From Caldilineaceae bacterium (GTDB taxonomy: Bacteria > Chloroflexota > Anaerolineae > Caldilineales > Caldilineaceae): a DNA stretch of 48,918 nt. The stretch covers positions 1-48,918 of the forward strand of contig WTGY01000004.1 in assembly GCA_011523365.1 (NCBI GenBank), written 5' to 3'. Position 1 is the first letter of the stretch. Each line of letters starts with the position of its first letter. The position numbers and the translations under genes were made by a program. Below are positions 9,203-24,985 of this stretch, one piece after another. The notes under the pieces were generated by a model. That model was not told where the DNA came from. It saw only the letters and a list, made by a program, of their open reading frames with translations, and did no database searches.

Positions 9203-9597
9203 ATCTAAGGACCAATACAGGTGTATCACCCAATACAGATCGGCTTTTGCGTCTGGCTGCGGTTTTCTCCAGCAGATTCTGGCGAAAAACCACCGATCTC
9301 AGGGCATCTTCAGAATGCAGGCACGATAGTGTGAACGGAACGTCGCGGCGGCCGTGGACCCTGCTTGGCAGCGCTCAACAGCCACCGAATGCTCGCAGCC
9401 GGCTAGTAAGCGCATAGTCAAGCCATGCACGAGAGTTCCATGAGAGTTTATGAGAGATTGGCAAGCGTTCTGAGAACGAACCTCGGGTTGCGTTCGTGTG
9501 CAGCTTGGGAGGTGTCTGCAGATGCCCGGAGCTGACTGTCCAGCCGCCGCCGCAGGCGCAGGAATGCCGTCACCGGCGAAAGACCAGGGGAAAGAGA

Positions 9598-9627
9598 AAG
9601 GGTGGAAGAGCCGGCTCTTCCACCCTT
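9598..9627 (-). terminator. Terminator after rpoC
   Basis: A perfect 30-base inverted repeat has the arms AAGGGTGGAAGAGCC and GGCTCTTCCACCCTT. It lies 22 bases past the rpoC stop and on the minus strand is followed by a pyrimidine run (TCTCTTTCCCC). This marks the end of the rpoBC transcript. Confidence 0.82.
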
Positions 9628-9649
9628 ATCTGTACAAACCACCTGGCTC

Positions 9650-14263
<4,614 letters not shown>

Positions 14264-14282
14264 TATGGCTCCTTTGCGTTTC

Positions 14283-14324
14283 GCCCGCCGTCAGGCGCAC
14301 AGCAGATGCGGTTTAGCGTCGGGC
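14283..14324. repeat. Small hairpin repeat in the rpoB-rpoC gap (variant e)
   Basis: The arms GCCCGCCG and CGTCGGGC (7 of 8 paired) enclose a loop containing CGCACAGCAGATGCGG. The segment resembles the hairpin at 14368-14411 about 85 bases away and, more distantly, the hairpin family found in the dcw cluster. Confidence 0.45.
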
Positions 14325-14367
14325 TCGCGGTGGTCGGTGCACTCACAGGCCACCGGGCGCTGTACAC

Positions 14368-14411
14368 GACTCGCCCGATGCCAAATGCGCAGCAGGTGCG
14401 GTCGGCGGCGG
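14368..14411. repeat. Small hairpin repeat in the rpoB-rpoC gap (variant d)
   Basis: The sequence GCCAAATGCGCAGCAGG is followed by TGCGGTCGGCGGCGG. It shares the layout 'CCAA.TGC..., GGTC, GGCGGC' with the palindromic elements at 22821-22864 and 26634-26665. It lies in the short untranslated gap between rpoB and rpoC. Confidence 0.45.
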
Positions 14412-14429
14412 CCTCGGTTGGCGGCGCCC

Positions 14430-18356
<3,927 letters not shown>

Positions 18357-18696
18357 ATAGCGCATGCTCCTTTGCTGTACACAGTCGCCGGTCTTGCAAA
18401 CCTGCACGAATAACGGTCAATCCGGACGGGACTTCAGAAAGTTGAAATGGGGATGGAATCTCCTCTTGTGGCCGAACGCGCAGGCGTCCGGGCAGTTCGC
18501 CGGCTGCCAAGTGCGCAGCAAAATATTCATCCGCCGCGTAATGCGCAGCGAATTATCCGCCCGCCGCGAACATCGGCGGACTTTACGCCAAATCAATTCG
18601 CTCTGATACCGTCCCCCTCTGGTAATATCCCCCTTTTTGCAAGGTCCAAAAGCGGTAAACGGAACCGAGCCATTTGTTGCTTACCCTGAACTTAAA
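18357..18696 (-). other. Long 5' leader of rpoBC
   Basis: About 335 bases separate the rpoB promoter from the rpoB ATG. No credible ORF is seen. Two imperfect direct repeats lie at about 18507-18555 (each with TGCGCAGC followed 10-15 bases later by CCGCCGCG), and a CCGCCG-type hairpin lies near 18560-18575. A long structured leader could carry regulation, but no known riboswitch or ribosomal protein site is recognisable. Confidence 0.5.
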
Positions 18697-18725
18697 ACTA
18701 TAAGGCATATGCTGCATCCTGTCAA
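18697..18725 (-). promoter_or_regulatory. Promoter of rpoBC
   Basis: On the minus strand, consensus TTGACA (18720-18725), an exact 17-base spacer and TATAGT (18697-18702) form the best sigma70 promoter in the window. The MITE array begins only 8 bases upstream of the -35 box. Confidence 0.88.
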
Positions 18726-18740
18726 TATTTTGATGTTGAT

Positions 18741-18842
18741 GGGTGCATCCTAGATTTTTGGCGGGTTTCGTCTGACCTGAGGTGAATTCAATCTGGTCAT
18801 CGTAAAGGACCCACTGGACGGACAACAATTTGGGATACACCC
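18741..18842. mobile_element. Internally deleted MITE-like element (102 bp)
   Basis: It starts with GGGTGCATCC (18741-18750) and ends with GGGATACACCC (18832-18842), imperfect inverted copies of the same terminus. It is flanked on both sides by the identical 8-base direct repeat ATGTTGAT (18733-18740 and 18843-18850). The middle is only about 80 bases, so it looks like a deletion derivative of the 459-bp element next to it. Confidence 0.75.
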
Positions 18843-18850
18843 ATGTTGAT

Positions 18851-19309
18851 GGATGCATTCCAAAATGGGGGTGAACTCTCGCAATCCTCTGGCAGAGCCC
18901 TGACCAGGAGCTGTCCGCGCTCCCATCTGCGGCAAAGGAACCAGCGACTTTCTCCTCTTCACTCTCTACTCGTATTTGGGCGGTCGGGCCTATTCGGCCC
19001 TCCCTTGTGCGGGGGCTCCGCCCCCGCAACGCCCCCTCTCCTACAACATGCCTCGTCGACCGGGTGTCGACATTGGTGACGAGTGCCTAATCGAAGGTGT
19101 CCAGCCAGACCACGTCCCGCCGGTCCCATCAGATCCCCGCAGGTGCCGGTCTTGTGCCTGCCCTCGCACCCTCCCCAACTGACGGACTCCACCGTACAGC
19201 CAGGCCAGGCGCCTGCACTGCGTCTCGCCCAGAGCCAGTAAACAACTCCAGCCACCGCTGGCACTGATTCCCCGCCAGACTGTTCCCACCCCAAATCTGG
19301 GATGCACCC
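18851..19309. mobile_element. Intact MITE-like element (459 bp)
   Basis: The left end (18851-18876) and right end (19282-19309) are imperfect terminal inverted repeats of about 28 bases; the right end read inward begins GGGTGCATCCC. The element is bounded by ATGTTGAT (18843-18850) and ATATTGAT (19310-19317), an 8-base target duplication with one change. Inside are two hairpins: GGGCC/GGCCC (18986-19000) and a 9-bp-stem hairpin with loop TCC (19008-19028). No transposase or other gene is encoded, so it must be mobilised in trans if active. The same sequence occurs at both window ends. Confidence 0.82.
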
Positions 19310-19317
19310 ATATTGAT

Positions 19318-20111
19318 GGAACCGATCCTGTTCTGAGGTCAGTCAAATTGACCGACTTCGCAGGCTGGTCTTTCGCCCCACCACGAATGCCGTCGGGAAC
19401 GCCTCTTTCTGTGCAAAGTCACTCACTTTGAATCTCACCCATGCCTACAACTTTAATCCAGTTTCGTGACTATTCAGCCCGCGATCCGATCTGCGGTAGA
19501 GGAAACAACCTCTCTCTCCTCAATTCTCTTCACTCTCTCCTCGCCTTTTTGGGGCAGCCGGGCCTTCGCATCTCCCATATGCAGGGGTAGAGCCCTTGAA
19601 ACGCCCCGCCCTGGCCGGACCAACATCGTGGACAGTTGGACCCGCTGAGCCCACCCGCCGATGCACGCCGACCGACTCCACAGTCACCTCTAAGACTCGC
19701 CGTTCTCCCTGCAGTGCCCCCGCCCTCTCATTCGCTTTCAACGCACCCGAAACCGACCGGATATGAATGCCTGGCAATTTACATACGATATACCTACGAA
19801 AACTATGGGCCTGTTCGCCAACCTCATGAACCGGCACACAGAAACGATCCTGAAATCGCCGCGCGCCGCTTTCAGATCGCCTCGAAAAACCTCTTGCTTT
19901 CAGCAAGCCGTTTGCCGCCCCGCCGAACGGCAGAAACACGCCCCCACCAGATTACATTCGGGCGGAGAAAACGCCGCGCGGCGGATCGGAACGCCAGCGC
20001 GCGACGACAAAACAGAACGTGCGAAAACAACGAAATTCTGACATTCGGATGCCCCGCTTTTCGCAGGAAAAGCAACGCTCAACCGCCTTTCGGGTTGGTC
20101 CGTACCCGTTT
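19318..20111. other. rpoB-mraZ intergenic region, distal part
   Basis: There is no convincing gene. About 19483-19735 is a decayed copy of the MITE-like element (listed separately). From about 19740 to 20110 the sequence has small hairpins and an AT-richer end leading to the mraZ promoter. The open frames seen here have no ribosome-binding site and no family resemblance. Confidence 0.5.
19483..19735. mobile_element. Decayed MITE-like element copy 3
   Basis: Patchy similarity in the same order as 18920-19200: GATCTGCGG..A.AGGAA, CTCTTCACTCTCTCCTCG, CTTTTTGGGGCAGCCGGGCC, ATGCAGGGG, AACGCCCC, then ACCGACTCCACAGTCACC. The central hairpin has lost its symmetry, which suggests an old inactive copy. 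Confidence 0.55.
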
Positions 20112-20138
20112 TTGTCAGAAAACGTTTTGTGCTATCGT
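20112..20138 (+). promoter_or_regulatory. Candidate promoter of the dcw cluster
   Basis: TTGTCA (20112-20117), a short 15-base spacer and an extended -10 (TGC TATCGT, ending 20138). The MraZ operator begins 8 bases downstream, around the expected transcription start. The spacer is shorter than ideal. Confidence 0.4.
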
Positions 20139-20146
20139 TTTTGCTA

Positions 20147-20171
20147 GGGGAGAATATGGGAGAAAGTGGGG
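20147..20171 (+). promoter_or_regulatory. MraZ operator (three TGGG-type repeats)
   Basis: GGGGA (20147-20151), TGGGA (20157-20161) and TGGGG (20167-20171) are direct repeats with an exact 10-base period. This matches the known MraZ binding site of TGGGN repeats separated by 5 bases. It lies about 160 bases before mraZ, which implies autoregulation of the dcw cluster. Confidence 0.8.
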
Positions 20172-20329
20172 CGCTGTCCCTACGTCCCGAAGTAGTCTCG
20201 GATCGAGCGAACGGCCGCCCGTTCGCCGCCGAAATAGTCTTCAAAACTCCCTGACACAATCGTTGAAGCGAGATGTTCGATGCGCCCCGGCTTGAACGCG
20301 ATGCGCAAAGGGCAACTACTCTTAAGACT

Positions 20330-20755
20330 ATGTTTCTCGGCGAGTTCAGTCACAACCTGGACAGCAAAGGGCGGGTCACGATTCCTGCCAAGTTCCGCCA
20401 CCGGCTCATGCCCGGTCTCGTGGTGACGCGCAACCCCACCGGCGGCTGCCTCATGGCGATGCCGCTCGACGAATGGCAGAATGTCGCCGCCCGGGTCAGC
20501 GCCCTGCCGCTGATAGACAAGCGTACAGCGCAACTGCGCCGGGCACTTTTCAGCGCCGCCGAGGACCTGAAACCCGACCGGCAGGGACGCATTTTGATCA
20601 GCCAGCGCCTGCGCGAGTTCGCCGGAATCGAGAACGGAATCATTATCGCCGGGATGAATACCTATATCGAACTCTGGGACCCGGCCCAGTGGGAGGAGCA
20701 GTTGCTCACGCCTACGCAGCTCGGAGAGGATCTCTTCGCCGCCCTGGGGGTCTGA
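20330..20755 (+). CDS. mraZ: Transcriptional regulator MraZ
   Basis: MraZ is an AbrB-like, ring-forming DNA-binding protein that regulates the dcw cluster from TGGG repeats. It is 141 aa from ATG at 20330; the open frame extends 19 codons further upstream, but the family begins MFLGEFSHNLDSKGRV. Two SpoVT-AbrB-like halves are visible: residues 1-60 (LDSKGRVTIPAKFRHRL) and 75-135 (DLKPDRQGRILISQRLREFA). The ribosome-binding site is weak. It is followed by a small hairpin element and then rsmH. Confidence 0.96.
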   Translation: MFLGEFSHNLDSKGRVTIPAKFRHRLMPGLVVTRNPTGGCLMAMPLDEWQNVAARVSALPLIDKRTAQLRRALFSAAEDLKPDRQGRILISQRLREFAGIENGIIIAGMNTYIELWDPAQWEEQLLTPTQLGEDLFAALGV

Positions 20756-20767
20756 ACCATCTTCGGG

Positions 20768-20802
20768 CTTCTGCCAAGGCCCGGCAGATGGGGTCGTAGA
20801 AG
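20768..20802. repeat. Palindromic element copy in the mraZ-rsmH gap
   Basis: The arms CTTCTGC and GTAGAAG (one G-U pair) enclose the loop AAGGCCCGGCAGATGGGGTC plus one base. The 20-base loop has the same length as, and similar sequence to, those at 22833-22852 and 26640-26659, while the arms differ. Confidence 0.6.
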
Positions 20803-20834
20803 ACCTCACACTACCGCGCCGACCCGCAATCGAC

Positions 20835-21842
20835 ATGCAAGGCGCCCCCTCTGACCCGGCCGGCCTCCATCACGTCCCCGTTCTGGCGGATGAAGTGCTG
20901 ACCGGCCTGAACGTCCAACCAGGCGGGCGTTTCATCGACGGCACTTTGGGCGGCGGCGGCCATACCCGGCTCCTGCTGCAACACACGCGCCTCACCAGAA
21001 CAGAGGCGTATCGGAATTCCCGTGCAGATGGGGTCGCCGGTGGGCAAGTATTGGGGTTGGACGTCGACCCCGCAGCCGTCCACCGGGTTCGGAAACGCTT
21101 TCCCGGCGAAATCAGCGCCGGCAGACTGAGCGTGGCCCAGGCGCCGTTCGATCAGATCGAACGAATCGCCCGCCAGCATGGCTTTACAGGCGTTGACGGC
21201 GTTCTGCTTGATCTGGGTCTCAGCAGCTTTCAGCTGGATACGCCGGCCCGGGGCTTTGCTTTCCGGCATGACGGCCCGCTTGATATGCGCTTCGACCCCT
21301 CTACCGGGTCCAGCGCAGCCGAGTTGATTAACGACAGCAGCCGGGAGGAGATTGCCGACATCCTCTACCAATACGGAGAGGAACGACACAGCCGCTCGAT
21401 TGCGCGCGCCATCGTAGCCAGTCGCCCGGTTTCGACAACCGTCGAACTGGCAGACATTGTACGCAGGGCAGTGCGCTCGCGCAGCAGACAGAATATCCAT
21501 CCGGCCACGAGGACCTTTCAGGCGCTGCGCATCGCGGTCAACGATGAGTTGGGACAGTTGGCGCGGGCCATGGCGCAGATTCCCGCACTGTTGCGGCCCG
21601 GCGGACGCGTTGCCATTATCGCCTTTCACAGCCTGGAGGACCGCCTGGTCAAGGAGTGGATGCGTGACAACGCCAGAAAGTTCCGGTCCGACCCGACCTT
21701 GCCGGCCGGCGGGCAGGAGCAGATTCCCGTTCTGGCGCTATGCACCAGGAAGCCGATTGTGCCCGCAGCCGCCGAAATCGAAGAAAACCCCCGCAGTCGT
21801 TCAGCAAAGCTGCGCATCGCCGAAAAAATGCCTGAACAGTAG
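20835..21842 (+). CDS. rsmH: 16S rRNA m4C1402 methyltransferase
   Basis: RsmH (MraW) N4-methylates C1402 of 16S rRNA using SAM and is the conserved second gene of dcw clusters. The 335 aa product has the SAM loop FIDGTLGGGGH (33-43), DGVLLDLGLSSFQLD, DGPLDMRFDP, HPATRTFQALRIAVNDEL and the C-terminal AFHSLEDRLVKEWM and ENPRSRSAKLRIAEK. Between GGGGHTRLLLQ and GQVLGLDVDP there are about 15 more residues than in E. coli RsmH. The DNA for this stretch (about 21016-21056) matches the small palindromic repeat family, so it looks like an in-frame insertion in a surface loop. Confidence 0.97.
   Translation: MQGAPSDPAGLHHVPVLADEVLTGLNVQPGGRFIDGTLGGGGHTRLLLQHTRLTRTEAYRNSRADGVAGGQVLGLDVDPAAVHRVRKRFPGEISAGRLSVAQAPFDQIERIARQHGFTGVDGVLLDLGLSSFQLDTPARGFAFRHDGPLDMRFDPSTGSSAAELINDSSREEIADILYQYGEERHSRSIARAIVASRPVSTTVELADIVRRAVRSRSRQNIHPATRTFQALRIAVNDELGQLARAMAQIPALLRPGGRVAIIAFHSLEDRLVKEWMRDNARKFRSDPTLPAGGQEQIPVLALCTRKPIVPAAAEIEENPRSRSAKLRIAEKMPEQ
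21016..21050. repeat. Palindromic element copy inside rsmH
   Basis: The weak arms ATCGG and CCGGT surround ATTCCCGTGCAGATGGGGTC. The last 12 bases of this loop, GCAGATGGGGTC, are identical to those in the copy at 20768-20802. The copy is read in frame as part of the extra residues TEAYRNSRADGVAGG. Confidence 0.55.
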
Positions 21843-21909
21843 TTGATCTGTTTGTCCGGCTGCCTGTTTTGCATGTGTTTATAGTGATTGTTTCTGCAGG
21901 ATAAAGCTT

Positions 21910-22794
21910 TTGTCAACACCGACCATAAATCTGCATCGCTCCGGGCGCCCTTCGCAGTCACGGGCGCAGCGAAGCAATGACGAGCAGGTTTGGCGCCCAG
22001 TCAACCAGGGAGGACCGGGGGAAGAAGGAGACTGGGACCCAAACAGCATGCAATCATCCAATCTGTCCCGTTTTCGAGTTCTGCGCGGTCTGGTCTGGCT
22101 CGACGATATCGTTCCCTTGCCGCAAACGCTGCGGGGATATCTCTTCTTTGTTCTGGCCTTGACCGTCGTGTGCGGCTTGGCCGTTGTTCAGGTCTGGACC
22201 TCGCTTCGGATTACGCAGGCCCGCGCAGAGTTGGAGACGCTACGCGTTCAGTACAGCCTTGTCGAGCAGAAGAATGCTGAGTTGCTGTGGCAGATCGGCC
22301 AGCGCACAACTCTCGAACACGTCCAGCTGCGCGCAGTCCAACTCGACTTTCGTCCCGCGCTGCAACGCAATTATGTTCCGAATCCGCATAGCCTGAGCGC
22401 CGCCCCTGCACTTTCCGCCGGTACCACCGGTTCGGACGGCGGCCGGCAACTGCAACAGCAGGCAGAGAGCGCCCACGCCGATAATCAACCGCCCACAGAG
22501 GCAGGGGAACAGACAGCGTTATCTGCCACTGCCGCAGGGAGCCTGGAGGCAGCGCAAGAGCGCCAGGCCCCCCGCACGCCGCCCCCCGTCAATGCCCTGG
22601 CGGGTCAGCCCGCTGCGGACGAGCCGTCCTTCTGGTCAGTGATCGAACGACTCCCCGTAACAGAGTTCGAGCAGTATCTGTCCGGTTGGCAACAACAGAT
22701 CAACGAAAGCTGGCAGTCTGTCCGTGAATGGAGCGACCCGCTGCTTGAACGGGCCGGCGATTTCTTTCTGGGCCAGTTGAAACAGCCCAGATAG
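21910..22794 (+). CDS. FtsL-like septal membrane protein with long tail
   Basis: It sits between rsmH and ftsI, where ftsL belongs. The layout of the 294 aa protein is a cytoplasmic N-terminus of about 75 residues, one transmembrane segment (76-97), then a heptad-rich helix (100-145, ARAELETLRVQYSLVEQKNA). That helix ends in RAVQLDFRP, resembling the FtsL/DivIC coiled coil that pairs with FtsB and FtsQ. A Gln/Ala/Pro-rich outside region (160-245) and a C-terminal amphipathic piece (246-294) follow. Typical FtsL is 90-130 aa, so the 190-residue outer tail is unusual. The start is TTG 8 bases after AGGA; an ATG at 22048 is an alternative. The function is inferred from position and architecture. 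Confidence 0.75.
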   Translation: MSTPTINLHRSGRPSQSRAQRSNDEQVWRPVNQGGPGEEGDWDPNSMQSSNLSRFRVLRGLVWLDDIVPLPQTLRGYLFFVLALTVVCGLAVVQVWTSLRITQARAELETLRVQYSLVEQKNAELLWQIGQRTTLEHVQLRAVQLDFRPALQRNYVPNPHSLSAAPALSAGTTGSDGGRQLQQQAESAHADNQPPTEAGEQTALSATAAGSLEAAQERQAPRTPPPVNALAGQPAADEPSFWSVIERLPVTEFEQYLSGWQQQINESWQSVREWSDPLLERAGDFFLGQLKQPR

Positions 22795-22820
22795 TTGCCG
22801 CCGCCTGATTCGCCGCCCGT

Positions 22821-22864
22821 TTCGTCGCCGCCAAGTGCCCGAGCATGGGGTCGGCGGCGACGAA
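22821..22864. repeat. Palindromic element copy at the ftsI start
   Basis: The perfect 12-bp arms TTCGTCGCCGCC and GGCGGCGACGAA enclose the 20-base loop AAGTGCCCGAGCATGGGGTC. The first ATG of the ftsI frame (22845) lies inside this loop. Confidence 0.75.
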
Positions 22865-24941
22865 TGTTTGTGGCCCGAGCGTCGTGGCCACCGTAGTCTT
22901 GGAGATATCGCGCGTGCGCGCACGGAACCAGGCCGCTCGTCCCGCTCGTGGACACGGTTTCGGCCCTCTATTCGCCTCCAGCCAGCCCTCCGAAGATGGG
23001 GCTGGCGGCGGTCTCGAAGGCGACGCCCTGAACAGGGCGGCGACCGGTCGCGCGCCCCTCGAACAGGAGCATCTCCAACAGCCGCCCGTGTCAGACGATC
23101 TCTCCAAGATCTGGCGTATCGGTTTCATCGGTGTCGTGCTGACCGGGCCCCTGGTCCTGTTGGTTCTGCGGTTGCTCGATATGCAAGTCATGGGCTGGCA
23201 GCAATACGAGCCACCCCAGCCAGTGGTGACGGGACGCAATACCGTCGACGATACCACTGGCTGGGGGGTGATCGTCGATCGCGATGGCAATCTGCTCGCC
23301 GCCGACCGCTTTACCTACCGCATCACGGCAACGCCCAAATTCATTGCGCAGGGCGATTTCGGCGACATCGCCCTGCGGCTCGCGTCCAGCATCGGTGTTC
23401 CGCCGCTTCAGATCGAAAACCTGTTGTTCGAAAACAGCGACAGAGACTATCTGATCATCGCGCCGCATCTCGACTTTGAACAGGGGCAACAGTTGCTCGC
23501 CGAACGCCAGCAGCGGATGATGGAAAGGGACTTCCTGCTGGAGCATATCCACGTCGCCGCCTTTCCCCGGCGCTTCTATCCGCAGGGAACGCTTGCCAGC
23601 CAGGTTCTGGGATTTCTCAACGCCGAACGCGTGCCGGTGCTGGGCCTGGAGCGGTACTATCGGAACTTTCTTTCCAGTGACGGCGTTGGTCTTCCACCAG
23701 GTCGCCAAATTCCACGTTCAGAGTTGGACGAAAACGTCCTCCGCTTTCTGCCCAGCGGTAACGGCAAGGGCCTTGTGCTGACCATCGATCGCACTATCCA
23801 GCATATCATCGAGGAGGAGTTGCGACTGGGTGTCGGTCTCTACCGTGCCGAGGCCGGCACGGTTATCGTCATGGACCCCAAAACGGGCGCCATTCTGGGG
23901 ATGGCCAACTGGCCCTCCTTCGACGGCAACAGCTTCGAAGATGGAGACCCCGACACCTTTACAAATGTCGCCATCAGCGCCCAATTTGAGCCGGGATCGG
24001 TCTTCAAGCTGATTACCGTCGCCGCCGCGCTCGACATCGACGCAGTCGAGGCCTCAACCGTTTTCGTCGATACAGGCGCCATCGCCGTGGAAGGGCACAT
24101 CGTTCAGAACAGTGACCGTAAGGCTGTCGGTGAACTGAACGTCGCTGATGCCATGGCCCATTCCAATAACGTGATCACCGTTCAGATCGCGCAGCAGGTC
24201 GGCGCCGAAACCTTCTACGACTATGTAACCCGTTTCGGCTTCGGCGCTGACACGAATATCGACCTGAGCGGTGAAGTGGCCGGCCAGGTCAGAAACACCG
24301 ACGCCCCGAACTGGGGCGTGTCCGATCTGGCCACCAACAGCTTTGGCCAGGGCATTGCCGTTACCCCCATTCAGATGATCTGCGCAGTCGCTGCCATCGC
24401 CAACGGCGGCAAACTGATGCGCCCGTACATCGTGCAAAGCCGCGTAGTTGGCGAATACGCCATGGTGACCCAGCCGACAATGGTCTACCAGGTCATCCAG
24501 CCGGAAACCGCGCTCCGGCTGAACGATATGATGGTGCATGTCGTCAACACCGGCAATCAGATGGCCCAGGTCTCCGGCTACAGCGTTGCCGGCAAGAGCG
24601 GCACAGCCGAAATCGCCACCGAAGAGGGCTACACTCAGGACGAAACGATCGCCAGCTTTATTGGCTACGCACCGGCCGATGACCCGCAATTTGTCATGAT
24701 GGTCAAGCTCGACCGGCCGGACCCGGGCATCAGCCGCTGGGCAGCCTATACTGCCACGCCCGTCTTCAGCCGGATTGCCCACCGCCTGTTTGAGCACATG
24801 AATATCCCGCCGGACGATGTCCGGCTTTCGGACGACAGTCAGAGCTACTCCTGTCTGTCCGCCGTCGAGTGCCAGGAAGTCGTGCCGCCGGCAGCTTCAG
24901 TGCCGGGTGTGGAACCGGTCGCAGAGCTCGCAGACCGGTAA
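22845..24941 (+). CDS. ftsI: Septal peptidoglycan transpeptidase (PBP2/FtsI)
   Basis: FtsI is the DD-transpeptidase that crosslinks septal peptidoglycan with FtsW. The 698 aa product, numbered from the first ATG, has one transmembrane segment (about 92-112) and a PBP dimer domain (about 125-330). The penicillin-binding domain has SVFK (S385-K388, catalytic Ser), SNN (440-442) and KSGT (584-587). The cytoplasmic N-terminus is low-complexity. The first ATG lies inside a palindromic repeat and has no ribosome-binding site. An in-frame GTG at 22914, 9 bases after GGAG, would give 675 aa and may be the real start. A second repeat-like stretch is at about 22968-23011. Confidence 0.95.
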   Translation: MGSAATNVCGPSVVATVVLEISRVRARNQAARPARGHGFGPLFASSQPSEDGAGGGLEGDALNRAATGRAPLEQEHLQQPPVSDDLSKIWRIGFIGVVLTGPLVLLVLRLLDMQVMGWQQYEPPQPVVTGRNTVDDTTGWGVIVDRDGNLLAADRFTYRITATPKFIAQGDFGDIALRLASSIGVPPLQIENLLFENSDRDYLIIAPHLDFEQGQQLLAERQQRMMERDFLLEHIHVAAFPRRFYPQGTLASQVLGFLNAERVPVLGLERYYRNFLSSDGVGLPPGRQIPRSELDENVLRFLPSGNGKGLVLTIDRTIQHIIEEELRLGVGLYRAEAGTVIVMDPKTGAILGMANWPSFDGNSFEDGDPDTFTNVAISAQFEPGSVFKLITVAAALDIDAVEASTVFVDTGAIAVEGHIVQNSDRKAVGELNVADAMAHSNNVITVQIAQQVGAETFYDYVTRFGFGADTNIDLSGEVAGQVRNTDAPNWGVSDLATNSFGQGIAVTPIQMICAVAAIANGGKLMRPYIVQSRVVGEYAMVTQPTMVYQVIQPETALRLNDMMVHVVNTGNQMAQVSGYSVAGKSGTAEIATEEGYTQDETIASFIGYAPADDPQFVMMVKLDRPDPGISRWAAYTATPVFSRIAHRLFEHMNIPPDDVRLSDDSQSYSCLSAVECQEVVPPAASVPGVEPVAELADR
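22968..23011. repeat. Palindromic element-like copy inside ftsI
   Basis: The loop AGCCCTCCGAAGATGGGGCT lies between GCC and GGC, followed by GGCGGTCTCGAAGGC. The copy in murF continues similarly with GGCGGCCTCCTCGAAGGC. It encodes part of the variable cytoplasmic N-terminus ([12 protein letters not shown]). It is more diverged than the other copies. Confidence 0.45.
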
Positions 24942-24985
24942 CCGGCACAGCGACGGGTTACTTCTGTTCAAAGGATTCTGATTCG

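Larger units (their letters stand above)
9125..9649 (-). other. rpoC-rpsL intergenic region
   Basis: This 525-base stretch holds the rpoC terminator (9598-9627) and the rpsL promoter (9173-9202). Between them (about 9205-9595) I see no convincing gene; the small open frames lack ribosome-binding sites and family resemblance. Its presence shows that rpoBC and rpsL-rpsG-fusA are separate transcription units. Confidence 0.6.

Noticed and set aside
18583..19346. Several open frames within the MITE-like element
   Set aside because: Compositionally biased frames through hairpins; none recurs intact in the other copies, so no protein is supported.
19636..20295. 219-codon plus-strand frame before mraZ
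   Set aside because: It runs through a decayed repeat, the promoter and the MraZ operator; no domain is recognised.
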